NCBI GenBank assembly: GCA_010645155.1
Contig: JAAGOF010000251.1
Coordinates: 986,010 to 1,050,009 of the forward strand
Source: Tigriopus japonicus
Taxonomy: Eukaryota; Arthropoda; Copepoda; Harpacticoida; Harpacticidae
Direction of reading: 5' to 3'
Length of the DNA stretch: 64,000 nt
Shown: positions 44,230 to 56,722 of the stretch, one piece after another
Position numbering within the stretch: position 1 is the first letter of the stretch
How the letters are laid out: each line of letters opens with the position of its first letter
The notes under the pieces: model-generated
Databases searched by the model: none
What the model was told of the DNA's origin: nothing
The model's input: the letters and a program-made list of their open reading frames with translations, nothing else
Translations under genes and position numbers: made by a program

Positions 44230-44748
44230 TAGGGGTGCAAATTTCTGGCAAATAAAACATGCCTTTTTGGCTCCAAAAATGGCAAATAGAAGTGTCCAAA
44301 TTGGCAAATGAAATGGCAAATAAGCAAAGAAATGGCAAATAAAATGGCAAATAGACACGAAATTTTACCAAAATATGGCAAAACTGGCCACTAAACTTGG
44401 AAAATGAGCATTTTGTTTCACCAACAATAAAGTGGAATGCAAGTGTATGAACATTTAAGAGAAAATATTTTTATTCCGTTGAATAATCAATGTATCCCTT
44501 AAACAAAAAATTTTGGGCAAAATGTTTTTTTTTCCTATTTTTGAACAAAGAAAGACAATTTCTGCATTGATTTGCTAAAAAACGACAAATTTTGCATTTA
44601 ATTTTCCAAAACCCGACAACTTTTGGATTTATTTGCCCAAAAATGGCAAATAAAATGAGAAATGGCAAATAAACTTTAAAAGCTGACAAATAGCAAATAA
44701 ACATGTTTTTGGGCATAAAATCTTATTTGCCTGAAATCTGCACCCCTA
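44230..44748. mobile_element. hAT-like MITE, 519 bp, perfect 8-bp target duplication
   Basis: The inverted ends TAGGGGTGCAAATTTC (44230-) and GAAATCTGCACCCCTA (to 44748) are flanked by CTGATGAC on both sides (44222-44229 and 44749-44756). The interior is dense in repeats of GGCAAATAAA/TGGCAAATG in both orientations. No transposase frame; the frames seen here come from those repeats. Confidence 0.92.
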
Positions 44749-44756
44749 CTGATGAC

Positions 44757-47700
44757 ATACATGTCGTCAAATTTGGAGGGCCTTGGTCCTAAAGTTCTTG
44801 CCAGCTCCTGAGGGTGTGAAAAAAAAAACACAAATTGGAGCGCAAAATATATATACTCCAGTGCACAAAGTTATAGTACATTACATCATTATTTAAGGGA
44901 AAAATAGTTCTTTCAAGATCCCAAAAGTTGATCTTAACGAGTTATTTAGACCCTTTCCATTTCAAGTTTTTTCTGGTTTGTGTCCCTATCAGTCAAGGCA
45001 GAAAGGAGTGGTATATGCGGAATTTCTGTGGGAGCGATTTAATGGGCGTGGATCATGAAAATCATGATCTGGGAAAAAATTCAAAGTAAACCCTCGAAAA
45101 GGTTCCGTTTGTGGTCATTTGCAAGAAACTAATCCACAATGATTCCGGGAAGTGGAACTCCAAGATTTAGAAGGGCAATGTTTGGCTCACAAGCATAAAT
45201 TTTGCCACATCGTGATCTTTCTGTTGAAACCAGGATGGCATCTGTGTTAAAATTGTTAAAAGAGACAGAGTGCAATAGATAAGCGATGGAAAGAGAACCG
45301 TTTCAAATCATGATGCAAATATCCGCCGTTCATAAAAAAATCAATTATTACCTCTTTAGCATTACAAAAAGGCTTTGAAAAAGAGTAAATCTATGATTTT
45401 TTGCCCAAAAGCCTCATCTCGTAAAAGCAGAAGCATAACAAGTAATTTAGAACTCAAAAAGAAAGGTTAATGAACCGTGTTACAAAAACGCCCAAATTCA
45501 AACGCTTGTTCCATTCATCTATTAAATCGCACAAGGCCTGCCAAGGCTGTTCTAAACAAAGTCCATGACCTTCTTTTGCTCCAGATTCCACAGATAAGCA
45601 TGGTAAGGCAATGTAAACAGAAAACCATTAGTTTCAGGTGGAATTTACTTCATTTCAGATTACGTCAAACCCTTCACGCAAAATTATCATAAGCAAAACA
45701 TGAAACAGATATTTTCAGATGGATTTTAATCCTGTTATGATTTGTAACGTTAAAAATGAACCAACGGAGTGATTTAAGGTTCCTTCCTCCTTCACCTTGC
45801 CGCTTTGGCCTTTGCCAACCTTTTATCTTGGCTTTATTAGACTGTCAACAAAACGGTCTCAATTTTCCGGGAAATATGACAAATCATCAATTTTCAGTGA
45901 CCAAGGGGTTTCCTGACAATCATCGCCAGAGATGGTCACCGTCCTTAAAAAATAAGGAGCTTAAATACAATCCAGATATTTTTACAGCCACAAAATAGTT
46001 GCAACACTTCAGACTGAACATTTAGCATATCTTGACAGTATTTTTACCATGTAATAAGTCTTGTCTACATAAGATAACGATTGATATTTCAAATAAAAGT
46101 TTTTGTGTTCCTGAAAAAGTCATGATGAAATGACCATATTTGGTTTCAGCCAAGCAAATAAACGTCAGGGTCGAGGAAGAAAAAAAGGTCGTAAGTATTG
46201 CTTATCTCGCTAATTGAGTGCTTCAGATTGTCCACGTTCGTGTGTTGAATTCATTTGGCCAATCTGGTCTCTTAAAGTCCTTCCTTCCTAGTTTTGATCC
46301 CACTCCCAAGCGAATGGGGTTCCAAAAACGGAACCGATTGCAGTGCATGCAGCTATAAATGTTTATGATCTAAGGGGTTCATGCACAAGCTGTGAGGCCC
46401 ATTATGCCATGAACTTCCAGTATTTGATGTTGGTTTAATAGGATCTCGTCTCTTCATCTCTTTCAGTCCTCACCTTACCTCATGGCAACCTTTTTAGCCT
46501 TTTTAAATGAGACTGCATTAAAGGCTCTTTCAGGAATTTTTTGCATTCGCTTGCAAAATCCAAGTCAAGTGAAAACCTTGACAAGATCTCAAGGTTTTGT
46601 AAAGGAAATGCAACACATCACCCACAATGGCACTCTTTGGATCTTTTTGGGGGGTTGGTTTGTGTATGTTGGGTTTCGAGATTAGTCACCAGAATACGTC
46701 CTCATCCCGCCTGTCACTTCCTTTGGGCTTCTTCCTCCATTTTGCCCAAGATAATTTCATCAGAATGACTCAAAAGCGTCTCCTCCTGTCTCTTCTCCTA
46801 GAACCTTATCTTAAGAGGAGAGAAGGGGGAAGGTAAAATTCAATTAAGGAGTTTTGTTTTTCAGGACCATCGTGCTCCTTCTCTTTTAGTTCTACAGGTT
46901 CTCAATTTTGGCTTGTCCTATGTATTTGGAGGCTTCACTCAGCAAAGATGCTCGCTTCACAGAGGAGACGTGAGATCAGTCTGAGTTCCAGTTGAAACTT
47001 TCAAGTCTGTGGTTTTCGAGCGTAATACCATGAGCAAATGAAGTCCCTTTGTGAGCATTGGAAAAGGAAGGAGAGCGGGAATTTCGAATTTCCATACAAA
47101 CGACGTGATTACACCCTCCCTGAGGATCAACTTAACCTACAAGATGACAACAAGCAAGAAGCTGAATTCTTCCTCATCCTTGAATTCTAACACGATCCCC
47201 GTGTGTTTTAGTAGCAACCCTGTCTGTCACGCGTTTGGAGCCATCTGATCATAATTTGGTACGGTTGCTGTAGTTGATATTATTATTGTGAGAGCTTGTC
47301 ACGTGTCAGGTCTCGTCAGTTCTCGTTCGTTTCCCGTAAGAAGCATGTCATGTTGTTCTTGATGATCCCTCATTGACATTTTCCATTTCGTTGCTCATGA
47401 TTGATTCTACCACACCTGTGAATGAGTGTATCATAACCTCATAGGAGGTTACCTCCTCTCCCATTTCTTCACTCAATTCTCCAAATGGTCTTTGTTCCCA
47501 CTTCCCGCTTCGCACCCTCCGATCCACGAAATGAGGAAACCAACCTTCTGGTGTTCCTCCCTTGTTCCAAAAAACATGAACCGTATCTCATCATGATCAG
47601 TCTCGCTGTTGGTTGGAGTACACCGTAATAAGGTCTTGAATCAGAGTTTCGACGCAAGTAATTCGCCTTTTAGCTAGCCTGGTTTGGAAGTCAAGTCACA

Positions 47701-50700
47701 CTTGGTGGAGAAAATGGTTTTTTTTCTACGGGATCTGTCACCCTTGGAAGAGAGGAAAGTAATCCCACGTGATAGTTCAGGAGGCAATGAAGGGTCAACT
47801 GGGATTACACCAAGGATCACGGACCATCTTCAAAAGGGATTGGCCTCTTCGTTGTCCATGGAACACACAATTTGGTCCAAAATGTGTGAATTGTCACGAA
47901 GAGAGGACAAGAAAGAACGAGAACAGGTTATCTATCCGTTCCATGAACAAATATACTTCTCGCGGAATTAGACTACCAAGGAGTTTGGAATTGAGTTTTG
48001 GGTTTTGGAGGGAAACGAGAGCTCCCGATCTTTTAGATTTCTCATTTCAAAAAGCCATTCTTATCTGAATGGTGTGGATGTAGAGAAAGGAAAAGTGGGC
48101 CCTAAATTAACGCCAAAGGAGAAAGGAACAAAGTCACACGCACTTTCCGTTGGTTCTTATCTAAATTGTTTGGGTCCCAGATTCTAAAGGCAGAAAAGGA
48201 CCTCCTTTCGTTAGCAAAAATCAGCCACAGGGTGAAGCAATAACTTTTAAAAATATATGGCTCAATTTTTGGGCCCGACTCTGATTTGTATTTAACAAAA
48301 TTTACTAATAGAAAGAAGGTATGAAACATGTCCCACAGTATTCAGATCAAATTTGAGCCTATAGTCACCCTGTTGGTTGTTGGCAAATGGCCTTAGATTG
48401 ACTGGTTGACAATCAATTCATCAACATGGAAAGTCAATTAGATCTTTTTGTTCCCACCTTAAGAGTTCGCAAAAGAGAGATAGAGGGAGAACGAGAGAGT
48501 GAGGAAAAGATAATTCCATTGTTCATAGAAAATGTGATAAGTCTTGGCAGGACCGTGCCAAGAACCTCTTGTTTTCCTTGTTCCATTTATCTAACATCTC
48601 CTGAAGTGGAGGAGGGGGATCTTGGATCAGCACTTGATTATGGTACAATTGTTCCATGAGTAAGATGGGGAAGATCTTTCGACCTTCAAGGCCAAATAAT
48701 TACAAATCTAAAGTGATGATGATGGTTCCAACCCAGTTTTCTTCTCCTTCAATCTTTGGAACATTGAGTCAATTTGGTAGAGTTGTTTCGAACCAAGTGA
48801 GTAAGGAGCTCTGCCATGATCTTTCTCAAGAGTGATTTATTTTGATAGAGAGAAGGAAACAGAGGGCCAACGCCATACTCCTTACGATTCGGTCACTGTA
48901 ATATATCCCATATGTTACCTTCAGTGGTCCACTCAAGTTGGAACAATTAAGGATCTATGTTCTCATGCATTTTGGTTCATTAAGAGGGACGGTTTTGAAA
49001 TTGGTCTTTAAGTTTATTCTCTTCGAATAGCATGATTTGTACGAAAACAGAACAGTGAAGGTCTGAGGTTCAAAGGGTCATGGAACAAGTTGTAATCCTG
49101 TTCCAAAAGGGACAGTGGGGACACCCCTCGCAAAGACTGAAGACGGCGCAATCAGTTATTGAGAGACCTCCCGATTCTGTGCAATTATCGGAAAAATGCC
49201 CTCCCGGTGTTCCCAATCATGGAACCGTTTCCTTTCCAATTCGGAAACACTTGACAAAAATCATGTTCTACGATCTCCAGTTTAAAGTCTGAAACCGGGA
49301 CAATCCGTTACATTGGTCCTGAACTAACTTCTCTTTTACTACCTCCGCAGATAGAAATGGAGGGAAGCTCTCAATTAAGTTGGAAGGACTGCTCTTTTGT
49401 GCCAGATTTACTTCCTTCTCTTTCTCTGTGTGTGACTCTCTCTCTCGTTTCTCTCTTCAGACTTTGAGAGACTTTCTAATGAGCTTTTCTCCCATTAAAA
49501 TCGGCGGCATTTTTTCCCTACTGACTTCAAACTTTCTTACTCTTGTCTACCATTCATTCCCTTGAGGTAAAACGTAAGAGGGCCTCTTTTAACTGTCGTT
49601 ATTAGGAACACTAATGCAACGTGATTAGCACCACCTAAATTTCCATATTTCACGATTGATATTAATTAGGGAACAATGTTTGGCTCTACATTTAAAATAT
49701 TATTGCTAGCATGTTTTCGAGGCTCACTTAAAATCAGCTAAAAAACTGGCGGATGGATTGTAAAGCAATGGGTTTACTCGCCTCTAACCACAAAAAAGTG
49801 GGTACGTTGTCCTTCCAATTTTTCTCTACTGGAAACATTATCTCAATTCAAGGTAAAATGAGACTATTAATGTTATATTTATATAAGGGTAATGGTTCGT
49901 GTGGTAAACAAAAAACCGTTGAAGGGAACTTCATTTAGAAGTGATGATTTACCAATCAACTAATTTATTGATAAAATTGCAAAATGTGAAAAAAATGTTG
50001 GAAACAAAAAATGTGTACACCAAAATTTCCGGGCTCTGTCAGTGGCGTATTGCTGACTATTCTCCGTTGCATTTTGTTGGGGCTAAATCCCTTTCTAACT
50101 CCATGTTAGTATCTCGCTCCGTACTCGAAATAACCATTACAGCCTGATAAAGACCATTTCCCTGCTTGGCGTCTTTTACCGCACGGTTTTTGGGACATGA
50201 GATCCTCGCCTCTCGAACCGTGTTTCGCGCCGCCATTTTAGGTTGAGGTCGTCACATCGATCTTCGAGAAAAGGGAGGGGCTTGGCAAATGGAACAAGCA
50301 GGAAAAATGCCGGGCCTGAATCTCTGAGGCCGAGGACTTGATGGGCCTGAGAGAAGGTGAAACACGGTTGGAACATTTTGGGTCATGAGAACGACCATGG
50401 ATCACGGGACGTCCTTTTTTTTGACAAGAGGTCACTTTGACTTGCGGGATTCACAGAGCATAAGGGTGGATAGTTTATTGCCGTTGCAGTGACTCTTTGT
50501 GGTAATTACGGAGCAATTGTGGAACAATCTAGTGTACACACAGGTAAGAGACAAGACTTAATACAATTGAGCTTTGGGATAGAACCCTACTGCCGTCCCG
50601 CAATTTGGTCCAAATTATAGAGCCCATGCGATCATCAATCAGTGAGGTGGGAATAAGAGTAGTACATGCGGATTGCAATGTATATTTCTGTTGTAATGTT

Positions 50701-53700
50701 AGATGAATTTAGCACATATAAATATCAAAGGCAAGACAACTTCAGGTAGGCCTATGGGAGGATTTTCTTGTTTTGACGTGAACCAATTATCGTCTATCTA
50801 AAACGAATTTCGCTCATTCCAATCGACAACAGGATGATATGTATTTGACCCATTAGCAAAAGGACTTTTTCCCTTAACTTTTTTCAACGGGCACAACAAC
50901 AAACTAATCATGAACTTAGATTTATCACTGCACATCCATTTCAGAACATTGTCAATATCAATTAAATTCTAATATAGTAACATTCTAAGAAAAAAAGATA
51001 CCAAAGTCCAGGTTAAAAATCTTGACAAAAAACAATTTACCAATTCTGCATAATCCGAATTTTGTGATAAAAATCTTAGCTTGCGTAGAAACTTTGGCTC
51101 ATAATATTATGCTTCGGCTGACACTTTCTTCACACGATTTAATTTACAATTGTATCTTTTAGGCGAAATGTTACAAAATAACAAGAAAAAGTTAACCTGT
51201 TTTTCAACCGACAAAAACGAATTGATGTTTAAAAAACATTTTGATATTGTCATTAAATAACTTCCATCAATAATAGGCCGTCTTAAGGGTGCTCAAAGTT
51301 TGAATGTTTTTTTTTTCAGTAAATAGAGTAGAGCATTTACATCTCATGTGGGGTGCTGTTTTTGGATAAACAAGCAAAGCATCACAAGAAAATTGTTTCA
51401 AGAACTTGTTACTTGAGTATATCTAAAACTGTTTTTCTCAAAGGAATATTCATATTGACAAGATAAGCATAATTTGTCAAGGGCAATTCTTAGTCAAAAC
51501 AACCCTGTACGCACGTTCTAGATATCCCAGTATCAATTATTGAAGAACGAGGGATCAACTTTCCTTGAGTATACAACATTTTTTAACTAATATCTCACTG
51601 CGATCAAACTAAAGCTGTTAGGTTCAACTTTAATTTTCTTGAATATGAATATTAAAGTTGTATCGAATCATGTAGGAAATATATAAAGGTTACCTAATTA
51701 AGGATAACTTGTGCAGAAATCATGTCAGCTAACTTTTTGTTGAAAAGGCCAGTTTTCACAACTCCTGCTGCCAATAAAATAACTTCAGGTCCCTTCTTTT
51801 CTCCATATGAAGTCTTGGTTGGGTTATGTTAACTACATATTTCAATTATAAAACAAAAAAGAGAAATGCCTTCTCAATACGTTTTAAGGTAATCCCACAC
51901 ACAATATCTTGTTGTCAGAGCCCAAACACATTTGATCAAAGCTCTTTTCTGAACTGAGCTTTGAGAGAGTTATTTTTGATCTCGTTGTCCAAATGAGCTG
52001 AAAATTTCAAAATGGATTCTCTACTGGGTAGAAACTAAGTGACACGAAAGAAAACTGATTTTGTTGGTTAGGAATTCACTTTTACGCCTTTCAGAAATCC
52101 ATTCCAGGGTTTCATTTGTTCAACAATTGCAAGAAGTTACCAAAAAATTGTAAAATTGTCGTAAACAATTCATAAAAATCAACAAGAAGCCAACATTTAC
52201 AAGAAGGAAAGTTTTTCCTATGTTTTAAGTACTAGAATATCGTATCCACTACCATAACCATGGATAAACGTTAAAAGTTTTAAGGGCACTTCTTGAAAAG
52301 AAGAAAAGTTTTACAACAAATAACGATAAAGTTGGAGTTTTTAATACTTCGGCTTATGATTGCAATTGAGTGCAAAAGCGCTCTTGAAAAAAACCTTTGT
52401 TATCAAAATGTCAAACTTGATTGACTCGTGAGAGTTTTCACAAGTACCAACGAAATTGGAGTAAAAAGTTCAATGCTAATTAATGCATTACAATCCTATA
52501 AAAAATGAACTCGAATATCTTAGCATCTGTCTGACTTCGAACCTAAGTTAAGTAGCTATGAAACCAGAAACTAAATACTACTGACGTTTTGTGAAGTCTG
52601 CCGATTGAGAATCATTTCGAAAGGTCAGCGCGATGTGGATCGGACCACTTCTTGTGCTGATTCGCAGGTTCTCATGGATCCCCTTGAATTTGGGAATTCT
52701 CCCCGTTGGACGTTATCAATTGTACACTTGACTGGTTCCACTTCCTTAGGGTAACTCATGAATCATGGAACACTCCATTGCTTTCCACACATTCTCAATA
52801 TACCATCAACCACTGACAGGAATAGATTATTATCACCGGGATAGCTAGGATTTGCAGTACAACGATGTGAATTTTGTTACTAGAATTGGGGTACAAAAAG
52901 GTGTTCTTGTCGGGGCCAAAAATTCAGATGGAGACAACAATTCGAATCCCAAGTTGGTCCTTTTTTCCAAGTGCCTGGTGACAATGGAACAATTTCCATG
53001 TGGGTCCATGAACAGTCGGTGGAATTGGAATTGCTTCTCGCCAAGGAAAATTGAAAAAGAACATTGGAAGTGAGAGAGAATGAGATCAACTCATGTCTTA
53101 TTCACACAGTTTATGAATGAGAAGTGTCTTTCTGAATATTGGGAGCGGGTTGTGCCTTAAATGGGATGTATCTCACCTTCGGGGCACACTTTCTATGCCC
53201 ACTTCAACACATTTCGTTTGATCGTGTCCTCAAGAATGTCGATCAAACTCTCTCTCAAATGGAATTTGTTCCATGTGGGATTTTTTTAGATTCAATGAAG
53301 CCTACTACCGACGTTCATTGAATGAAGGGTGAGAGAGAGGGAGAGAGCTTTTTTGGCGCATTCCCTCAACTCAATCCCATTGTTCCACAACTCCAAGTGC
53401 TGTTAAGCTTATGCAAAGACCACAACTAGGAAGAACAAGAAGTTCCAATGGACCAGAGTGTAGTTCCTTATCTCTCTCAAAGATCTCTCTTCAAAGAGTA
53501 CATGTGAACTACCTCAAAACAACAATCACCCACCGTGTTCCAAAGACCTTCAGTGGTCCAATTCATTCTAAAAAGCAAGCGTTTTATGCTGTAATCAAAC
53601 TTTTAAGGTTAACAGTACGCATCAAGAATGGAGATGAAGAGGTGTCTGAACGAGATGAGTTAAAGAACCTCTCAGTCCAATACTCAGGCTCTTTGTCATG

Positions 53701-55101
53701 TTGTTGTCGGGTCCCAAATATGGAATACTGGAAGCAATAACCTGTCAAAATGGATACGCTCTCACTCTCTTTGTGTCGCTCTCCCAAATATATCCAACCG
53801 AGAATGAAATGAAGCTGGAATTTTGCCTTGAAATGGCTGAAATGGCCAAGTAGGGGGAAAATGGAAAAAGCAGTAGTAGGTTAGGGACGAGAGGGAAAAA
53901 AGTTGTTCCACAAGTTTCTTTTTTGTTCCTCCTCATGGTCTCTTTCTCGTCTCACTAGAGACAGCCTTCATCATCCATAAAGAATCTTGAAAGATTTCTT
54001 GATACAACAAGGGGTTGAAAAGAAAGAAAGAACTCATGGCACTGTCGTTCGAAGTGCTTAAATGATGATTGATTAGGGACCAAAAGATGGAACAAGAGGA
54101 AGACTCGGATGATGAGGGATTGAAATTCCAAGTCGCGAAGAATATACATCCTCATTATGAATCCTGATGACACTTCTTTGTCAAGGAAATGGGAACAGAG
54201 CATTAGGCTAAGAGCTCACAAATCTGTCATGGCGTAGTGTTCCCAATGAATAATAGACACACAAAATCCAAAGTTCCCAACCAGTTGATGGATTTCCGTT
54301 TTGAGAATCTATACAAAGAAATGATCACACGGAACGGAATTCCAGCGAAATTTGTCCCAAACCATCAATATTTCATTCTGACCAAGAGAAGCTTTGTGGT
54401 TTGTTCCATCCCCGTCAAATACGTCGTACCCGTGTGCAAAGCCATTTTCCCGTTCGTTCTCTCTGTGTCTTCTTCGACTCGGGGAAAAGCCCCCTCTAAT
54501 TATGCAGCCACGATCCGGAATGGAGATATACCGAATCCCCCTTCGTTTTCCCTCTTCCTTGCCTCATACCATTGCGACTTTACCTTGTCACTCCTTGCAA
54601 TTTGAAAGTCAATACCTCCTCCTTCTCCTCAGTAGCTAGTCAAACCTTGAGCTCATTTTCTAAGGAGCTTTACTGGTTCATTACAGAATGAGTTAGTTCC
54701 CTTTGGGGCGGTGTATTGAATCAGAATGAGGATTTGGTGGACATGAAATGGATGGCCATCGATTAGGGGATGTTATTATCCAGGATGGTTGCAACATTAA
54801 GACTACTAAAATGATTAAAAAAATAATCAATAATTACTACTTTTTGAAAGTGGATCTTTCTTTGCTAGAATTTAAAGATTAAAGTTTGCGGTAAAGAGTA
54901 TTGAAGGTTAATGACCGAAAAGTTTTTTATTTAGAGCACTGCACTGAGGTAGAAGCAGCATACATTCTTTTTTTTAAGTCGTGTAACAAAGAAAATAAGT
55001 TGGCTCTTAATATTGGTTTTCAGATCTGGAAAGTACTGAATTTGTTTTTGAAAAACGGACACAGATTGCCTTGAACACGATTTAACCAAGTTTATTAATA
55101 G
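44757..55101. other. Gene-poor stretch of about 10 kb rich in GTTCC/GGAAC words
   Basis: No frame here carries a motif or splice context that I can support. From about 46.3 to 54.7 kb the words GTTCC and GGAAC, often within TTGTTCCA/TGGAACAA, recur far more often than expected (roughly forty by eye). They come with GAGA-type purine runs (about 48475-48510 and 53330-53350) and pyrimidine runs (49410-49460). A GC-richer patch lies at about 50170-50400. This may be regulatory DNA of a distant gene. The segment 50500-52600 is plain AT-rich DNA. Confidence 0.5.
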
Positions 55102-55453
55102 TAGTGATGGACCGAAAGCGATTTCGGCCGAAAGTTCGACCGAAAGTTCGGCCGAAATTTTGGTTTCGGTTTCGGTTATGCCTACAAAAACCGAAAGCAG
55201 ACATGCTCTAAAAAGGATGGAATTTGACAACAAAATCGAAAAATTTTTCGTCCAAAAACCTCTGAAATTTAAGTTTCCCGATTTTTCAAAATTTGCGACT
55301 ACCCAACATCGAACACATGAGCAATTTAATTTTAAAGGTGGACTTTGCATTTGTACAATTTTGTAACCAGCTGTTTTCGGTTTCGGTTTCGGTTAAGCCC
55401 TCTTTCGGCCGAAACTTTCGGTTTCGGTTATGAGCCCTTTTGGTCCATCACTT
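55102..55453. mobile_element. hAT-like MITE, 352 bp, perfect 8-bp target duplication
   Basis: TAGTGATGGACCGAAAG at the left and GGTCCATCACTT at the right form terminal inverted repeats. They are flanked on both sides by ATTAATAG (55094-55101 and 55454-55461). Subterminal TTTCGG/CCGAAA words are repeated many times in both senses (AGCGATTTCGGCCGAAAG; GGTTTCGGTTTCGG). No coding capacity. A truncated relative lies at 8053-8159. Confidence 0.92.
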
Positions 55454-56722
55454 ATTAATAGCAAATGAAATTGTCTCGAATTTACTTCAAATGATATTAT
55501 TCACGGAAAATAATCAAAAAGACAGACTTAAGCTAAAATTTCTCGGATTGCTCTGTTCAGTAAAACTAATGGGTAGGCATGATTTGTCAATTCCTCTTGG
55601 ATCTAGGATAGGTTCTAGGATGTAGTAAACCAGGATGTAGCACAATTTGACCAATTTCATCACATGCTGCTTCGATATCAATAAGTTGATGGACAAGAGT
55701 GTGTAGGTACTTGAAAATGTCAATATCTGAATTGAGTTTAAATTCAGGTTCTTGAAAAATCCTTTATTCTGTTGTTCGCTTTCTAATTCTTCAGGGCTTT
55801 ACCATGTAGACAAAAAGAAGCATTTCCCTCCGAATCCACGTACATAGGTTCGTACAGCAGACGCTCCAAAGAGCCATCAAAAAAGACTTCAATTACCCTA
55901 GATCTCTCTAGGGTGGTTTCTACCGATGGCACAAACCAACGGGCAATGGCGCCACTTTTTCCACGGATCCAAGGTTCATCTAATCTTGGCTCGTGGGGAA
56001 CAACTCGAGACGATTTGCTTGTTGTAATAGAGAAAAAAAACCACGGTGGTCTTTGTCAAACAAGCCTTAGAAAAGAGATCACGAGTAAATGGCGACACCT
56101 AGCGTACACAGTCTGCAATATTTGTATAATGGGAGTGCATAACCCTTCAAAAACAACAACAAAATATTTTTTAGCATTCCAATAAACCCAAAATTTTACA
56201 TAAACTTTGAGATCAAGTTGCCCTTTTAAAAAATGTTTAATTTTATGAACAACGTTATTTGTTTCATGAAAAGTAAAATTTAAAAAAAATGGAAATGGAA
56301 ATATTTTCACCACCAGAGGGCATTCATTGAAGACTCGGAGAAACTTAACTACATTTGAACGTTGCACAAATTGTGAGGTTTCTTTCCTTTGTCTCGTTTT
56401 CACTTGTATCTTTTCTTGTAAAAGTGTATTTGGATGATTGCAAATTACCACTTTCCTTGTTCTTTTTCCAGGAAGAATGAGGTGCTTGATTTGTTGCCAA
56501 AGTGCAAACATGATCCTCCCCTTATGTAATTGAGGGAACCACCACTCTTCCGTCTAACCAACCATTAAAAGCCGTGCCATTCATTCGATATCAAACTCAA
56601 CCATGTGCTCAAGGATCGAGTTTTGGCGCCAGAGCTACAGGAAATGCAACAAGCTGCCAAAAAATCATCTTCATCAAACACTGACACGTCCAGGCCAAAA
56701 CCCGGCCTTGTTCTCCGGAAAG
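55454..56722. other. Region upstream of the Beat-like gene
   Basis: About 1.3 kb with no recognised gene. It should contain the promoter and 5' UTR of the Beat-like gene. I see no TATA box. Confidence 0.35.

Noticed and set aside
44119..44716. Cys/Phe-rich minus-strand frames (repeated FAIFGQ/LPFLC-like text)
   Set aside because: These are translations of the repeated TGGCAAATAAA words inside the 44230-44748 MITE.
46482..46836. Three overlapping short plus-strand frames
   Set aside because: All three frames are open by chance over the same 350 bp with no conserved feature.
53139..53740. Short plus-strand frames in the gene-poor stretch
   Set aside because: No recognisable protein features; simple GA-rich runs lie between them.
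54237..54639. Two overlapping plus-strand frames of 122 and 81 codons
   Set aside because: No motif, signal peptide or exon structure. The region resembles the surrounding GTTCC-rich non-coding DNA.
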